From Galaxea fascicularis (taxonomy: Eukaryota; Cnidaria; Anthozoa; Scleractinia; Euphylliidae), in contig OX419337.1 in NCBI GenBank assembly GCA_948470475.1, forward strand, positions 33,668,984-33,732,983: a stretch of DNA of 64,000 bases. The letters are read 5' to 3'. Within the stretch, counting starts at the first letter, position 1. Every line of letters begins with the position of its first letter. A model generated the notes under the pieces. It made no database searches and had not been told where the DNA came from. It was given only the letters and a program-made list of their open reading frames with translations. Positions 42,701 through 55,200 of the stretch are shown here, piece after piece. The position numbers and the translations under genes were made by a program.

Positions 42701-45700
42701 AATAATGATGGGAATGACGATGATTTTATGATGGTGATGATGGCGATGATAATGATGATGGTGATGATGATGATGGTGGTTAGTGATGGTGATGGTGATG
42801 GTGATGATGATGATTGACTGTATGGATTATGAGCCCTGACCATGTGTGTCTACCATGTTCATACTAACTGTTTGATTTCGCCTTGTCTCCAGGTTGTCCT
42901 ACCCACTATCCTGGTGATAAGTACTGCCCACCTCAACATTTCACTTGTAATAACACACTATGCGTTCACAAAGTTTGGGTTTGTGATGGAGAAGATGACT
43001 GTGGAGATGGAAGCGATGAATCTTTAAAGCTGTGTGGTAAGTTATACCTTAAAGTCATTTGTAGTAAATCATTTGTAGTAAATACACAAATACACACAAA
43101 CGCGGGCGCCCACTTACAAGTTGGTATACTTGCTGTACCTCCACGCAAGAGAGTTCGTGTCACTGAATTGAAATATTTTTCGATTTGCGTGCAGTTGTGC
43201 AAGTGGTCGTTTGATGACTTTCGCGCAAGGTCAATTTGTCAGTTCCTTTTACGAGTTTTGAAGCTGTTGTGACAGAGATTTTTGTTATTGTCGGTTATTA
43301 TTTCTGTGGGTAGGATTTGTCCCCCACCAGGTACAGCGTAACATAATAGATGCCATTGAGACATTGGAATGTGTTCTTTATCTTTCATAACTGAAAATGT
43401 ATCAGGCAAAACCGAAACCGGTTTTACTGTTGCCAAAAGTAGCGTTTTTTCTTTAGATTTTCATGTGACTTCTTTCTCTGCAGAGGCCCACAGTTGCCTT
43501 CACACTCAGTTTCGTTGCGCAAACAATGTTTGCATCCCCAAATGGCAGTTCTGTGATGGCGTCGATCAGTGTGGTGACGGATCAGATGAATTGACATGCG
43601 CAGTGACGACTAACGGCTGTAACGCTACTCAATTCAAATGCACCAACCGGAAGTGTATTGCTAACGCCTTCGTGTGTGACAGCAAAGATGACTGCGGGGA
43701 CGCCTCAGATGAGAAATACTGCGGTAGGTGTAATAACAATGTGTGTCTATATTGCGTTACGATATGTTATGTGACAGTAAGCGCTTGGACGTGTCACGCT
43801 GAGTTGACTGCGGAGACGCAGACGAAGTGATGTGGTAAGTATGTGTGTAATGCGTGATGTTGCGTTACTGTATTGTCACATTAAAACGTTACGCGTTGTC
43901 ATGCTGAGCAAACCCGAAGCAAACGGTAGAGGGATTTTCCATTGACTGTGGGAAGTAATTTGCGTTTGTTTTTCTATTATTTCGCTCAGTGATTGGTTGT
44001 GAAAACTCGCACCTCGATATCAACCAATGAGAAGTAAAACGCTAACCAATCATGACTTGCGCGAGCGCATATTACCGTGTATAGCGCCGCTTACATTTAA
44101 TTGTTTCGTATTCTGGGCTCTTTTAGGCTGTTTGCGTCTGTTGGGCTTGATCAGAATATTTACTTTGGATGAGGTTTTGCGACTCTCACTTAAAAAAGCC
44201 CTCTTATTGCTTTCACGACTAAACCACCCCATTTTGTAGTTCGTTTTATCCTCAAGATGTAACATCACAGGTTATTGTTCTTTATTCTAAGGTCCTACAA
44301 ACAAGTCTTGTGATAACAATAATGGTGGTTGTGAGCAGAACTGTACTGCAGTGGATGGAGCTGTGGTGTGTGTCTGTTGGCGGGGTTTTCAGCTGTCCGC
44401 GGACACCAGGAAGTGTGTCGACATTGATGAGTGTCAGGCCTTTGGTTCGTGCAGCCAAAAGTGTGTGAATACGCGGGGAAGCTACAAATGCCAGTGTAAC
44501 CACGGCTTTGTCAGTGACGGTGTGGATGGTAAAGACTGCAAAGCTGAAGGTGGGCCATCTTACTATTTCAGCGGTTTTACTGCGCTGTTTTATCGTTGAG
44601 AAAAAACATTCCACGCGAAATGATTTCGAGGAAACTGAACCAATAAGGCGGAAACAATTAAAAAATTGGGCGTACTAAGTACGATATCAACTTCCAGTTA
44701 ATAAATAAAAATAAATCACGATATTTATGCAGGAAGCTCCACTCACCGCGAAGTGGTTTTCAGGGAGGTCCTACATCCGGATCGAATTTGGAAATGTTGG
44801 TTTTTGAGGAGAAGGGAAAACCGGACTACCCGGAGAAAAACCTCTCAGAGCAGAATAGAGAACCAACAACAAACTCAGCTTACATATGACGTCGAGTCCG
44901 GAAATCGAACCCGGACCACATTGGTGGGAGGCGAGTGCTTTCACCTCCGCACGAACCCTGTTACCCAGATAATGTGTTCGTTTGTTCCTTCTTGACAATA
45001 TACCATTCACCAAACAACTGAATTGAGCCATTTCCCTGTTTTTTAAAGCTTCGTTAGTTCCATTTATCTCAAACATACTGTTTCAGAGTGGAAGGACGGT
45101 CAATATCAGGTACAATATGATCATCACTGAGTGGTCGTTTGTTAAATCGATTCGTTACTTTTCAACTCATGTCTTTATACCACAGGTCATCCACCTTCTC
45201 TTCTCTTCCCGAGCGGAAGTGACATTAGAAGCTTGGGTGTGGGAGATAATGGCACAGGGTCATACAGTACTGTAGCTCACAGTCAAGGTTCGATGGGGGC
45301 CCTGGATGTGTGGTGGGAGCAACAACTGGTGTTCTGGACTGACTTAAGGCAAGGCACAATCAAACGAGCCAGGATGCCAGGTGGGAATCCATTTGTATCA
45401 TCTCTCTAAGTCCCGTTATTTACATTGTTACGTCCTTTAAAGTGCTACTGTGATCAAAGTTTTACCCCTCGAATTTTTAGGTTTATCACATAGAATTCCA
45501 GGAAATATTTAAAACGCCGTTTACCGTTTGCAAATATCTGCATTGGTTCCGGAGATATTTGTTTTGAAAAATGTATAAAATATGCAAATGAGGGGGTTGA
45601 TGACGTGATACACTCAACCCAAGTATTACATCAAGTACATCAATAGAGCTATCTTGGTCAATTTGAAGCAGAGACCACTGAAACTTGGTAGGCTAATAGT

Positions 45701-45957
45701 TCTACAGGTAACACACCTACGCCTATAAAAAAATTAACAAGGCCACGAATTCGACCTAACATATTTATATGCTTGCTGGATCATGCAGACGAGGCACCAT
45801 GTATAAGGAAATATCAAAATAGAACGCCAAAGGTGCCCAGGAAAGCCATTAATATCTGGGAGGTCTGGAACCCAGTATGTTGCCATGGTAACAAAACTTG
45901 TAAGCTTACATTGTGGAGCACATCTAGTAGAATCTTTCTGCAAAAAATTAAGTGTCG

Positions 45958-45995
<38 letters not shown>

Positions 45996-48900
45996 GATCA
46001 AAATTTGGTTGAGTTTATGACGTCATCACCTGGTAATTTGCATACATTAAAAACTTGAATATCTCTTGGACAAAGAGAGAGATTTCAAAATAGTAAACAG
46101 CATTCTTCTTCTCGCACAGACTACTTGTTTGTATTTTAAAATGGCTCAGATAGGAAACATGCAAATTTCGTCATAGTAGCCCTTTAATCACCGTATGAAC
46201 ATCTTCCTTTTTATAAAGCTGCATCGGTTTTAGGACAGCGACCCTTCACATTGTATTTTCGGAGTATTTTCTGGTAGTGTTCTAAACAAAAGAAGAGACA
46301 CTGCAAAAGTCTGAAACTTTCATCAAGCAACGAAATTCTGGTTAGCCACCAAACCTCCAACAAAATCGTTTGCAAGAGACGAAACGTACGTGAGTGAAGC
46401 AGCTTTAAGATATTGGGGAATAATTGAAGTGCTCAAGAAATGTTTGTTATTGAGTGTAAAACGTGGTTTTATTTTTGTCCAAGTTTTCTCCTCAACAGTA
46501 ACACAAAGAAACTTGATTTTACCACTCAAAATCGTTTGCAAGAGAAGTTACATCGATTGGAAGGCAAATGTTCAAATACGTAGATTTTAAAGAATTTAGT
46601 ATCAAATAAGAAGAGAGGTCCTGTTTGACTAAAATTGAAAAAAAAACTCAAGCAAACCCCGGAATATTTTGTCACTCGATTTCCTTTTTTGACTGTAATT
46701 TTGCTTTTCGGATGGGAGTGGATCTCCAACAGGCACAATTTATTGCTTTTCTCTGCAGAAAGGGTGGGGCCAAATTATCGGACAACACGAGCCATCAAAC
46801 AGGAAATTCAAGACCTGAAGGTAGCAGTCGGCAGGGCGCACGGCCTGGCTGTGGACTGGCTGAGTGGGAATATCTACTGGACCGACACTAAAAAGCGTGT
46901 TATAGAGGCGGCGACTAAGGATGGATACTACCGATACAAGTTATTCTCTGCATCTATTAATATGCCGTATGCTTTGGTTCTTGATCCACCTAAAAGGTGA
47001 GAAGAAGAAAGGAGTTGTTCGTATTGGCAGTTTGGGGGGAGGGAGGGGGGAATTCGGGGGATTGTCGCTGTGTAAACTAATTGCTAGGGCACGTCGTTTC
47101 CGGGAATTTACGTTTTGGGACATGTTTTCTCGAAAGACCACCTGAAAACCTTGCACTAGGTTGGTAAGTAGATGGCACTGAGAAGATGGGGTAGCGTTGT
47201 ACCTTTTTTGTACCACTGCCTTCCCAGATGGAGACCAGAAAGATTTCATAGTCATCCTCTGAACGTCCCTTGAATAATGGTGTCGTTTGAGAGATGGCTC
47301 TGAATGTTAACCTTCGAGATCTCTTGACACCTCGTCGTTTTGATATGCAATAGTCGTTAACACTTGCTCTTGCCGCAGTAACACGAGCGGGGGATTGCGG
47401 ATTGTTTCAGCAGTGATAGTCTTTTGTGGAAGAAACGTACGTGAGTGAAGCAGCTTTAAGATATTGGAGAATAATTGAAGTGCTCAAGGAATGTTTTTTA
47501 TTGAGTGTAAAACGTGGTTTTATTTGTGTCCAAGTTTTCTCCTCAACAGGAACACAAAGAAATTTGATTTTACCACTCAGCGATCAGTCAGAACCTCTTT
47601 GGTGTCATATTTGACTTTGAAGCCTTCAATCTTCCTATCTAAAGCTTATTTAAAAATTTGGCGTCAGTTACGACAATCTACAATACGCCTAGTTTACCTC
47701 CCTGCCGTGTCATCTCATGAAATTAGGTATCCGAGCTGGATTCTTGGACACAAAATTGCTTGTTTTTACGTTTCCGAAGGCTTCCCGAGCAAACGCGAGT
47801 ATACTGATTAATGCAAAAGCTTCAATTGTGGTAATTTTGGTAATTTTAATTTACGGGCAAGCGCTGTACGCACAAAAGAACATTGTGTTGCTATTTTATT
47901 GGTTTTGATTGAATACTTGAAATGCACAAGATTTTTGTGTGACACGATTTGCATCCCTCGCGATTATATTTTCGCTATTTGTCGGTGCTTTTAGTCATTT
48001 CAGGAGATGGGATTGACGATGTAGATATATTCACAATATTTTGCTCTTTTGCAGACGGATGTATTGGTCAGAGCTTGGTTACCAGCCGGCCATTCATACA
48101 GCATTGATGGATGGAACAAACCGAAGCATTCTTGTACGAAGCAAGCTAAAATGGCCAATTGCACTGGCACTTGATGCGCCGGCGCGAAGGCTATACTGGT
48201 GTGACTCCAAACTTAGGAGAGTGGTCTCAGTCAGTGTTAGTGGACGTGACAGACAGCTGGTGAGAAAGTTCAGAGAGCGTGACACTCCCATTAGCGTTGC
48301 GTTACACGAGAGCTTTTTATACGTCACCACGGAATCCGGTAATCTCTACCAGTTAAACAAGTTTGGACAAGGGCCGATGACTGCTTTAGCGCGCGGGCTC
48401 AAGCGTCCTGCTGGCTTGGTTGTGTATCAACAACAACAACAACAGCATGCACCAGAAGGTAAAGCAAACGAACACAAAAAAGTTAATGTTTTATTAGTGC
48501 AAATTGATTTATGGACTACTCCCGATTCTAAGTTAAACTGTTCTTTGATGGAATTATTGTATTGTGTGTGACAGTGCAAATTATTTTCTCAGGTATTATG
48601 AATCATTGTGGCCTCGGCAAGGACAATTGCTCACATTTGTGTCTGCCTGGTCCTTTCAAGCCTGTGTGCAAGTGCCCCACAGGAGACCCAGGAAAATCTG
48701 GCGCCGATTGTCAATCACGTGAGTACTGTGGGCATGATTCATCAAATTGTTTCCGTCTCAGTGATCACTGTCAGTGGATTTGAAGTTGGGCATAGATTAT
48801 CATTTCATTTTGATGGTGGGAATGGAAAATGCCTTCTTTGCACTGAAGTGGATGTTTTGAAATTTTCGTTTCCGAATCGAATCGAATTGTCATAAAACCT

Positions 48901-49225
48901 GAACAGATTTCTTCAGACCAGTAGTAAAGATCAGTCTCCACTCGGGTAAACCAAAACTGAATCAACATTGTAATAAACGGAAACAGGCGCTTAAAACACG
49001 TTCCCCTTCATGGCTAGCACACGTGAAGTTTCCCTTAGCCCACCCCTCCCTCTCAGCGACAGAAGATCTCCCCCCCGCCCATTGTAAATAGGCCATCTCC
49101 GAATTACCTCAGACCTCTTTTTCAAAGCGAGTCTTGGTGCTCACCTTTCATATGCAAATCAATTTTGATTGACATGAAAATGAGTTTAATTTGTGTGTGA
49201 GTGAAGATTGATTTGCATATGAAAG

Positions 49226-49259
<34 letters not shown>

Positions 49260-52200
49260 TGTGTTAATTCGGAAATGGCCTATTGGATTTGTCTTGTATT
49301 CAACGAGTTGTTTTCTATTCTAGCCACCAAACCCGCTCGGCCTCCTCCAGTATGTTGGCTTGGGTTGTGTGGAAAAGGAACCTGTGTGAATGTGAAGAAT
49401 GACGCCACGTGTTTGTGAGTGTTTGTTGATATAATTTGTTTTGGCTGTTGTTGTTGTTGCTGTTCATAGGCTGTCGTACGCATCACGCTTACGCTTCCAA
49501 TCTGTTTTTTGAGTGCGCTTCACGATTTTTCAATAGAAAATAGTTTCACCGTGCAAGCAGCAGTGCCATTCAGTTTCTGTTTTTTTGGCTCTGTTTTGTT
49601 TTGTTTGCTTGTTTTTTTTTTAGATATGATAGCGATTTAGAACCCAAAATTGAACCCGAAACAAGAACTCAAAATTGACCAGCTCCCAACGTCAGTGGCT
49701 TCGTGGCTCAGTTGGTAGAGCATCGCACCGGAATCACGAGGTCACGGGTTCAAGCCCCGTTGAAGGCCTGAATTTTTTTTAGGCTTCTTTACGCAATTGT
49801 AAAAATTGCGATCGCAACTGCGACGATCACTCTTCATTTGATTTCACATCCGCAGTTCACATATGATTTCAGTCATATGCATTATTCACTTACATATCTT
49901 TCACGGGAACATATGAACTCAAAATTGACCTGCTCCCAACATCAGTGGCGTCATAGCTCAGTTGATAGAGCATCGCACCGGAATCGCGAGGTCACGGGTT
50001 CAAGGCCCGTTGAAGTCCTGAATTTTTTCAAGCTTCTTTACGCAATCGTAAAAATTGCGATCGCAACTGCGATGATCACTTTTCATTTGATTTCATATCC
50101 GCAGTTTGCATATGATTTCTTTCATATGCATCACTCCGTCAATTATAGTATATTTAAAGATTTTCTTCCTTTCAATTTGTTCCCAGTTGTCCCAAAGGGT
50201 TTACAGGGAAGCGTTGCGAAACAATTCTACCCACCACAAAACCTGCGCTTACAAACCGGCCAGCGGTATGTCCACTGAAATGTTTGAATGGTGGGACCTG
50301 TGTGCTACGTGGTGGAAAAGCAAAGTGCAAGTAAGTTAAATTACTAGAAACGTGTCATCTGTTTTCAAGTGGTATCACTTATTACTCATTGGCAGCAGAA
50401 AACTGGATTCACTTCAGGTCCGTGCGAACAAATTTTGATTGACAAGTTTCCTGTGTAGCAAGTTACTACCGTAATGCAAGTAACGAAATTGTAAGTAGTG
50501 ATTCTTGTACCGAATGTAATAAACTCACTGGTGACTAGAAGACTAGTCACAAGTCTAGTGGCTAGTCTAGACCAGTTTGATTAGAAGACTAGTCACTAGT
50601 GTAGTGACTAGTCTAGATTAGTGACTAGTCTAGTCCAGTCTTCTAGTCACTTCTAGTGACTAGACGTGACTCCGCACAGCGTTAAAATTCATGACAGGGC
50701 GAATGTCTTGCTTTCCCTTGTTCTGTAAGACTGCACCTGTTACGAGAAGGAAGGCAAAGATTGTATATACATATGCGTTATTGACCAAGCGCAAGGTCAA
50801 GATGGCTGGATATTGGCCAAGTTCTCTTTTTGTGTTTTTCGTCTCGGTCCATAGAGAGAACGACGCCAGTATCCAGCCATCTTGACTGAACTAGCTTGGT
50901 CAATAAAGGATTTGTTTTTGGCATAAAGAACACTGAAAAAATGATCTTCATACTTGCTTATTTTCGAGCACTGAAAAGGAAGCCAGTTATATGCAGTGGT
51001 GTTTTGTTTTCTTTGTCTTCATTCTCGTTGACGCTTTCGGTTTTCTCCTTTTCTAGTTCCATCCCAACAGAAAAATCACAGAAAATCTTTTTACTGCCAC
51101 AGAAAATATTTTGCAAAAAAAACTTTTCTGCTCCCGCTTGGAATTCGGCGAAATTTTATTGCGGAAACAAAACGGGCAATCCCGAGCTGGCAATATCGGC
51201 CCATCTTGCCCGCTCGGGTAGCGAATCAGAACACAGAATTCGCCTCATCTTGTCCGCTCGCGGAGCTTGCCATATAATGAATAGGATAACTTTCTGCGAG
51301 GTGGAAAAACCAAAGAAAATTGAAAGAGGATGGTCTTCTCAACCATGGGAAGCAGACAGACAGCAACTACAACTACGAACAAGACACCGTTAACCTCTGA
51401 AAGACGTGCCAGGCTTTCTGTGACGAGTCGTGCACAATCTCGCACATGGCATTTTTCTTTTTCATGAAAACTGACACAATTATTTTTGGCCAATGTACTG
51501 TATGTCACACGGTTCATGGTCGCTTGACTACAGCGTTTGTCTTCTAGTTTATATTACATATCACAATTGCCCTTTCATGTGAAGTCCTCGATGAAAGTTG
51601 TTGAACTTTTCTCTAATTTCCTCAGTTGCTTGCCACGAACCATGGGTGAACTATGTGAGGTGACTTGCGCCTTGTTTAGCTGTAGTCATGGCGGAACTTG
51701 CATCATTCAAGACGGGCAGTTTTCTTGCGAGTGAGTTGTGGCAAACACCGTTTGATCGTCTGTAGTCTTTAACATTTAATCGGAAGAGTTGGAACTACAG
51801 TTTTTTCTGCTGTTGCTCTGAAGTTCTCGAAGAAGCTCCCTTTAAAACGAAAAAAGTTAATAACCTCACGGGTTGCACTTGATTATGTCATCCACAGAGC
51901 GAAAACAAGAACCTTCAATGACTGTCTCCAGCCACGTTAAGATGTTATTCGTAGAAACAAAAACAAGAAATGCTTGAACAGCATAATAAACAGCACCACA
52001 GGAGATTACTGTTCACTAGCGTTTGTTTGAATGGTCACACTTTGGGATTCCATCCACAAACTCAAAAATTAGGGCCATCTTATACAGAATGATAAACAGC
52101 ACCACATTAAAGCTTTACTCAGTAGCTTTAATTTGAATGGTCACGCTTTAGGATTTCATCTTCAGACTCAAAACGTAGAACCACCTTGTACAGCACAGCA

Positions 52201-55200
52201 AACGGCTTCACAGAAAAGTGCCACTCGGTGACTTTCATTTGAATGGTCATAAGTCAGCATTTCATCAACTGACCCAAAAGTTAGAACCACCTTGTACAGC
52301 ATAATAAACAGTACCACAGGTAAGTACTGCTCAGTAGCTTTCATTTGAATGGTCACACTTAAGGATTTCATCCACAGACTCAAATCTGAGAACCACCTTG
52401 TTCAGCATAATAAACAGCACCACAGGAAAGTGCTGCTCAGTAGCTATCATTTAATTGGTCACACTTAAGGATTTCATCCACAGACACGAAGGTTACTGCC
52501 ACCTTGTGCAGAATGATAAACAGCACCAAAGGAACGTACGGCTCAGTAGCTGTTATGCGAATACATGTAGCCACAAGTTTGGGAACTGGAGAAAGATACT
52601 GGAGTTCTTGCTCTTCCGAGAAAAGACAAATTAAGAGTTACACCGTCGTAGCACAAGTGTGCACAGTAAAAAGGCGTTTATGACTGAGATTTTTTACTTA
52701 TTCTTGTTTCACCAGATGTCGAAGGGGATATCGTTATGTTGGTAACAAAACGTGTATAATAGATGCGTGCTATGAAGAGAATCGAGGCGGTAAATTATGC
52801 GGTGATCTGGTCTGCGTTGTTACAAATGACACCAACGAAGCAATGTGCAAGTAAGTACGATGTTTAGGTAAAGACTAAATCACGGCTATTCCATCGCGTT
52901 CAAATTGTAAAAAGTGAGGCTTGTTTGGTATATGGCCTGAGGAGGAGACAATAGTGCTGATTTAAACTTAGACTGATTTAACACTTAAAGCGCTTTTAAT
53001 TTACCAGAGCTCGCCAGTCCGACCGGTCGCCATGTAAAAAATTGAGCGCACCAATTTGGATGGCTGGTCTTTTGTTTAAAATAGCGCGTTATATATGCAG
53101 CACTTATCTGGCTATACCCAGTCACGAATCTACAGCGCACTTAATTCAACAAACATCTTATCAAGTATTTTGACGCCATTTCAGATGCCCTGACGGAACA
53201 CTGGCGAAATCCTGCAAAGAACCAAAAGTTCTGGGACGAACAGCCAGTAATGGTAAGTGCTCAGCTTACAGTTTCCTCACGGCTTTGAGGCCATGCACGA
53301 AGTGCGTATAAAAACAGAGGAAAAAGCACGTCAACAAGGGCCAATTTCATGCCGACAAAACAAATCTCCAGTCCTTGCTTAACTCGGCCTTTAAACTCTA
53401 AGAGCGATCAGTATCAACTTTCTCCTTGGAACATGAACGTTTTATAAAACAGACTGGTCACGAGAATCAGTTAAGGACAGGATCACACAACATGAATGTG
53501 CTCGATTTTTTAACAATTTCTTCCTACTACTTCTATAAGAAATGTGTAGGGCTAGCAAATGAGAATTGAGAATTTGATCTGAGGGTTTAACTTTGACTAG
53601 GTATCAACATTAAAAGTCAGCCTTCTAGCAAAGAGAGTGCTTGCTTGCTTGCTTAAGAAATGGCCTACGTTTAGGCGTTTTCGAAAAGGTTTTTACATTT
53701 GTGTGTAGTATTGTATGCACGTTTAGCACATTTTGGTGTTTTGCATAATTATGTTTTGCATGAATTTGGCGTGGTTGCGTAATTATGGCTGCGCTCCTGT
53801 CACAGATTCTAACGCTGTGGTCGTCAATGGCATGCCAACTGATGATATTTGTTTTTACTTTGGAACAGCAGTTCCGCAGATTATCGTACCCACAGTGATG
53901 GCTGTTTCGTTGTTGCTTGCTGTTTTGATATTGTTTTACTGTCGCCGGCGAGGATCGTAAGTTCTGTTGCTTTACATTCTCACCTGAAACAGTCCCACTG
54001 CCATCTACTAACGCCCTTTATTTACGTCGTTACCCTTCAGCACTACTTGGTACAGCATTATAAACATTGAACTATTCAGCAACTTCACTCCTCGCACTAA
54101 GGAACCAGTACCCTTTTTTCTCTTTTTTTTCGGTGGTTGCACTATAGGATTATCCGTGGACTATTTGTAGCTCGTACAAAATTTATGTTGATCTAGTCAA
54201 CACATATTACCATCACACTTTCATTTCATCTCAGTTTGTGAAACCACGTTAAGAAAGGATTTACTAGAGAAATCAGTTTTTCATTTGAAAGTTTATAGAA
54301 CCTGGTTTCTTGTACGGTTGCCTAAGATATTTGAATATTTCATTACATGGTTTAGACTTAAAAATGAACAAGTATTTAAGATTTGTAGCAAAACGCTGCT
54401 CATTCTTCTCTACAATGGGCCTATGGTGTTGCGGTGGGGAGCGTTTTTGCGTGACATATACACCCAGCGAAAATTTGTTGCATCAAAAGGTATTTTCCGT
54501 AGTGGGAATACTTGAGTGGCGTTTTTCAACTGACTTAAGTGACGACATTGGAACTCGTCTTTCGTGAAAGTCACGTTTTGACTCATAATTTACCCCATTC
54601 CCCACTCCAGAAACTTTGAGAAGTCTGGTACTAGTAAAGGATTGTGGGATGGTTATCCAAACCATCCCACAATCCTTCACTAGTGCCAGGCTCTCTGGAG
54701 TGGGGACTGGGCTACTTTCGAAATATGAAAATTCAGTTTGTGAGGTCCGGGGGACGAATTCCAAAGAATATGAAAGGTGATCAACATAACTTTCAACTTT
54801 CAAGCTGGATTTTCATATTTCGAAAGTAGCTTATTACTTTGAGTTCAATTGAATATGCATCAATATATTTTTGTGGTCCTTCCAAGTATGAACAAAGACG
54901 AGTATAGCGGGATGACTGTTCAGGTGGGCAATCCGTCATTCCTTTATGAAGAAATGCTTGACGGTGATTACGAAGATACCGCTACTAATCCTGACTTCAG
55001 CTGGTCACAAGAGGACAAGGTAAATGTGGAAATCGGTTTCTTATCAGTTCACTGTGGAGGGCAGTGAGTTACTTCGTTTCGCGTGTGTGTTGTTCTTGTC
55101 ACTGTGTGAACAATCATTGTTGAGCTGTTGAGCTTTGTTGCACGGCTATTCCCCGTGAAGTTCCTTTGTAACTATAGCTTAACACAGCACGTTTTGGGGT

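Noticed and set aside
42715..42843. Minus-strand Ser/Pro/Ile-rich frame
   Set aside because: Trinucleotide microsatellite.
45088..45108. Micro-exon between exons 37 and 38 (acceptor TTTCAG, donor GTCAAT or GTACAA)
   Set aside because: Direct joining of exons 37 and 38 keeps phase and gives the expected EGF-to-propeller link; an extra exon is not needed.
49689..49761. tRNA gene(s) at 49689–49761 and 49939–50012
   Set aside because: Box A and B are present, but the folds are imperfect and both lead into the same SINE body, so these are SINE heads.
51975..52560. CRISPR-like array
   Set aside because: Whole 106-bp units repeat with gradual divergence; no short repeat with unique spacers, and the genome is eukaryotic.
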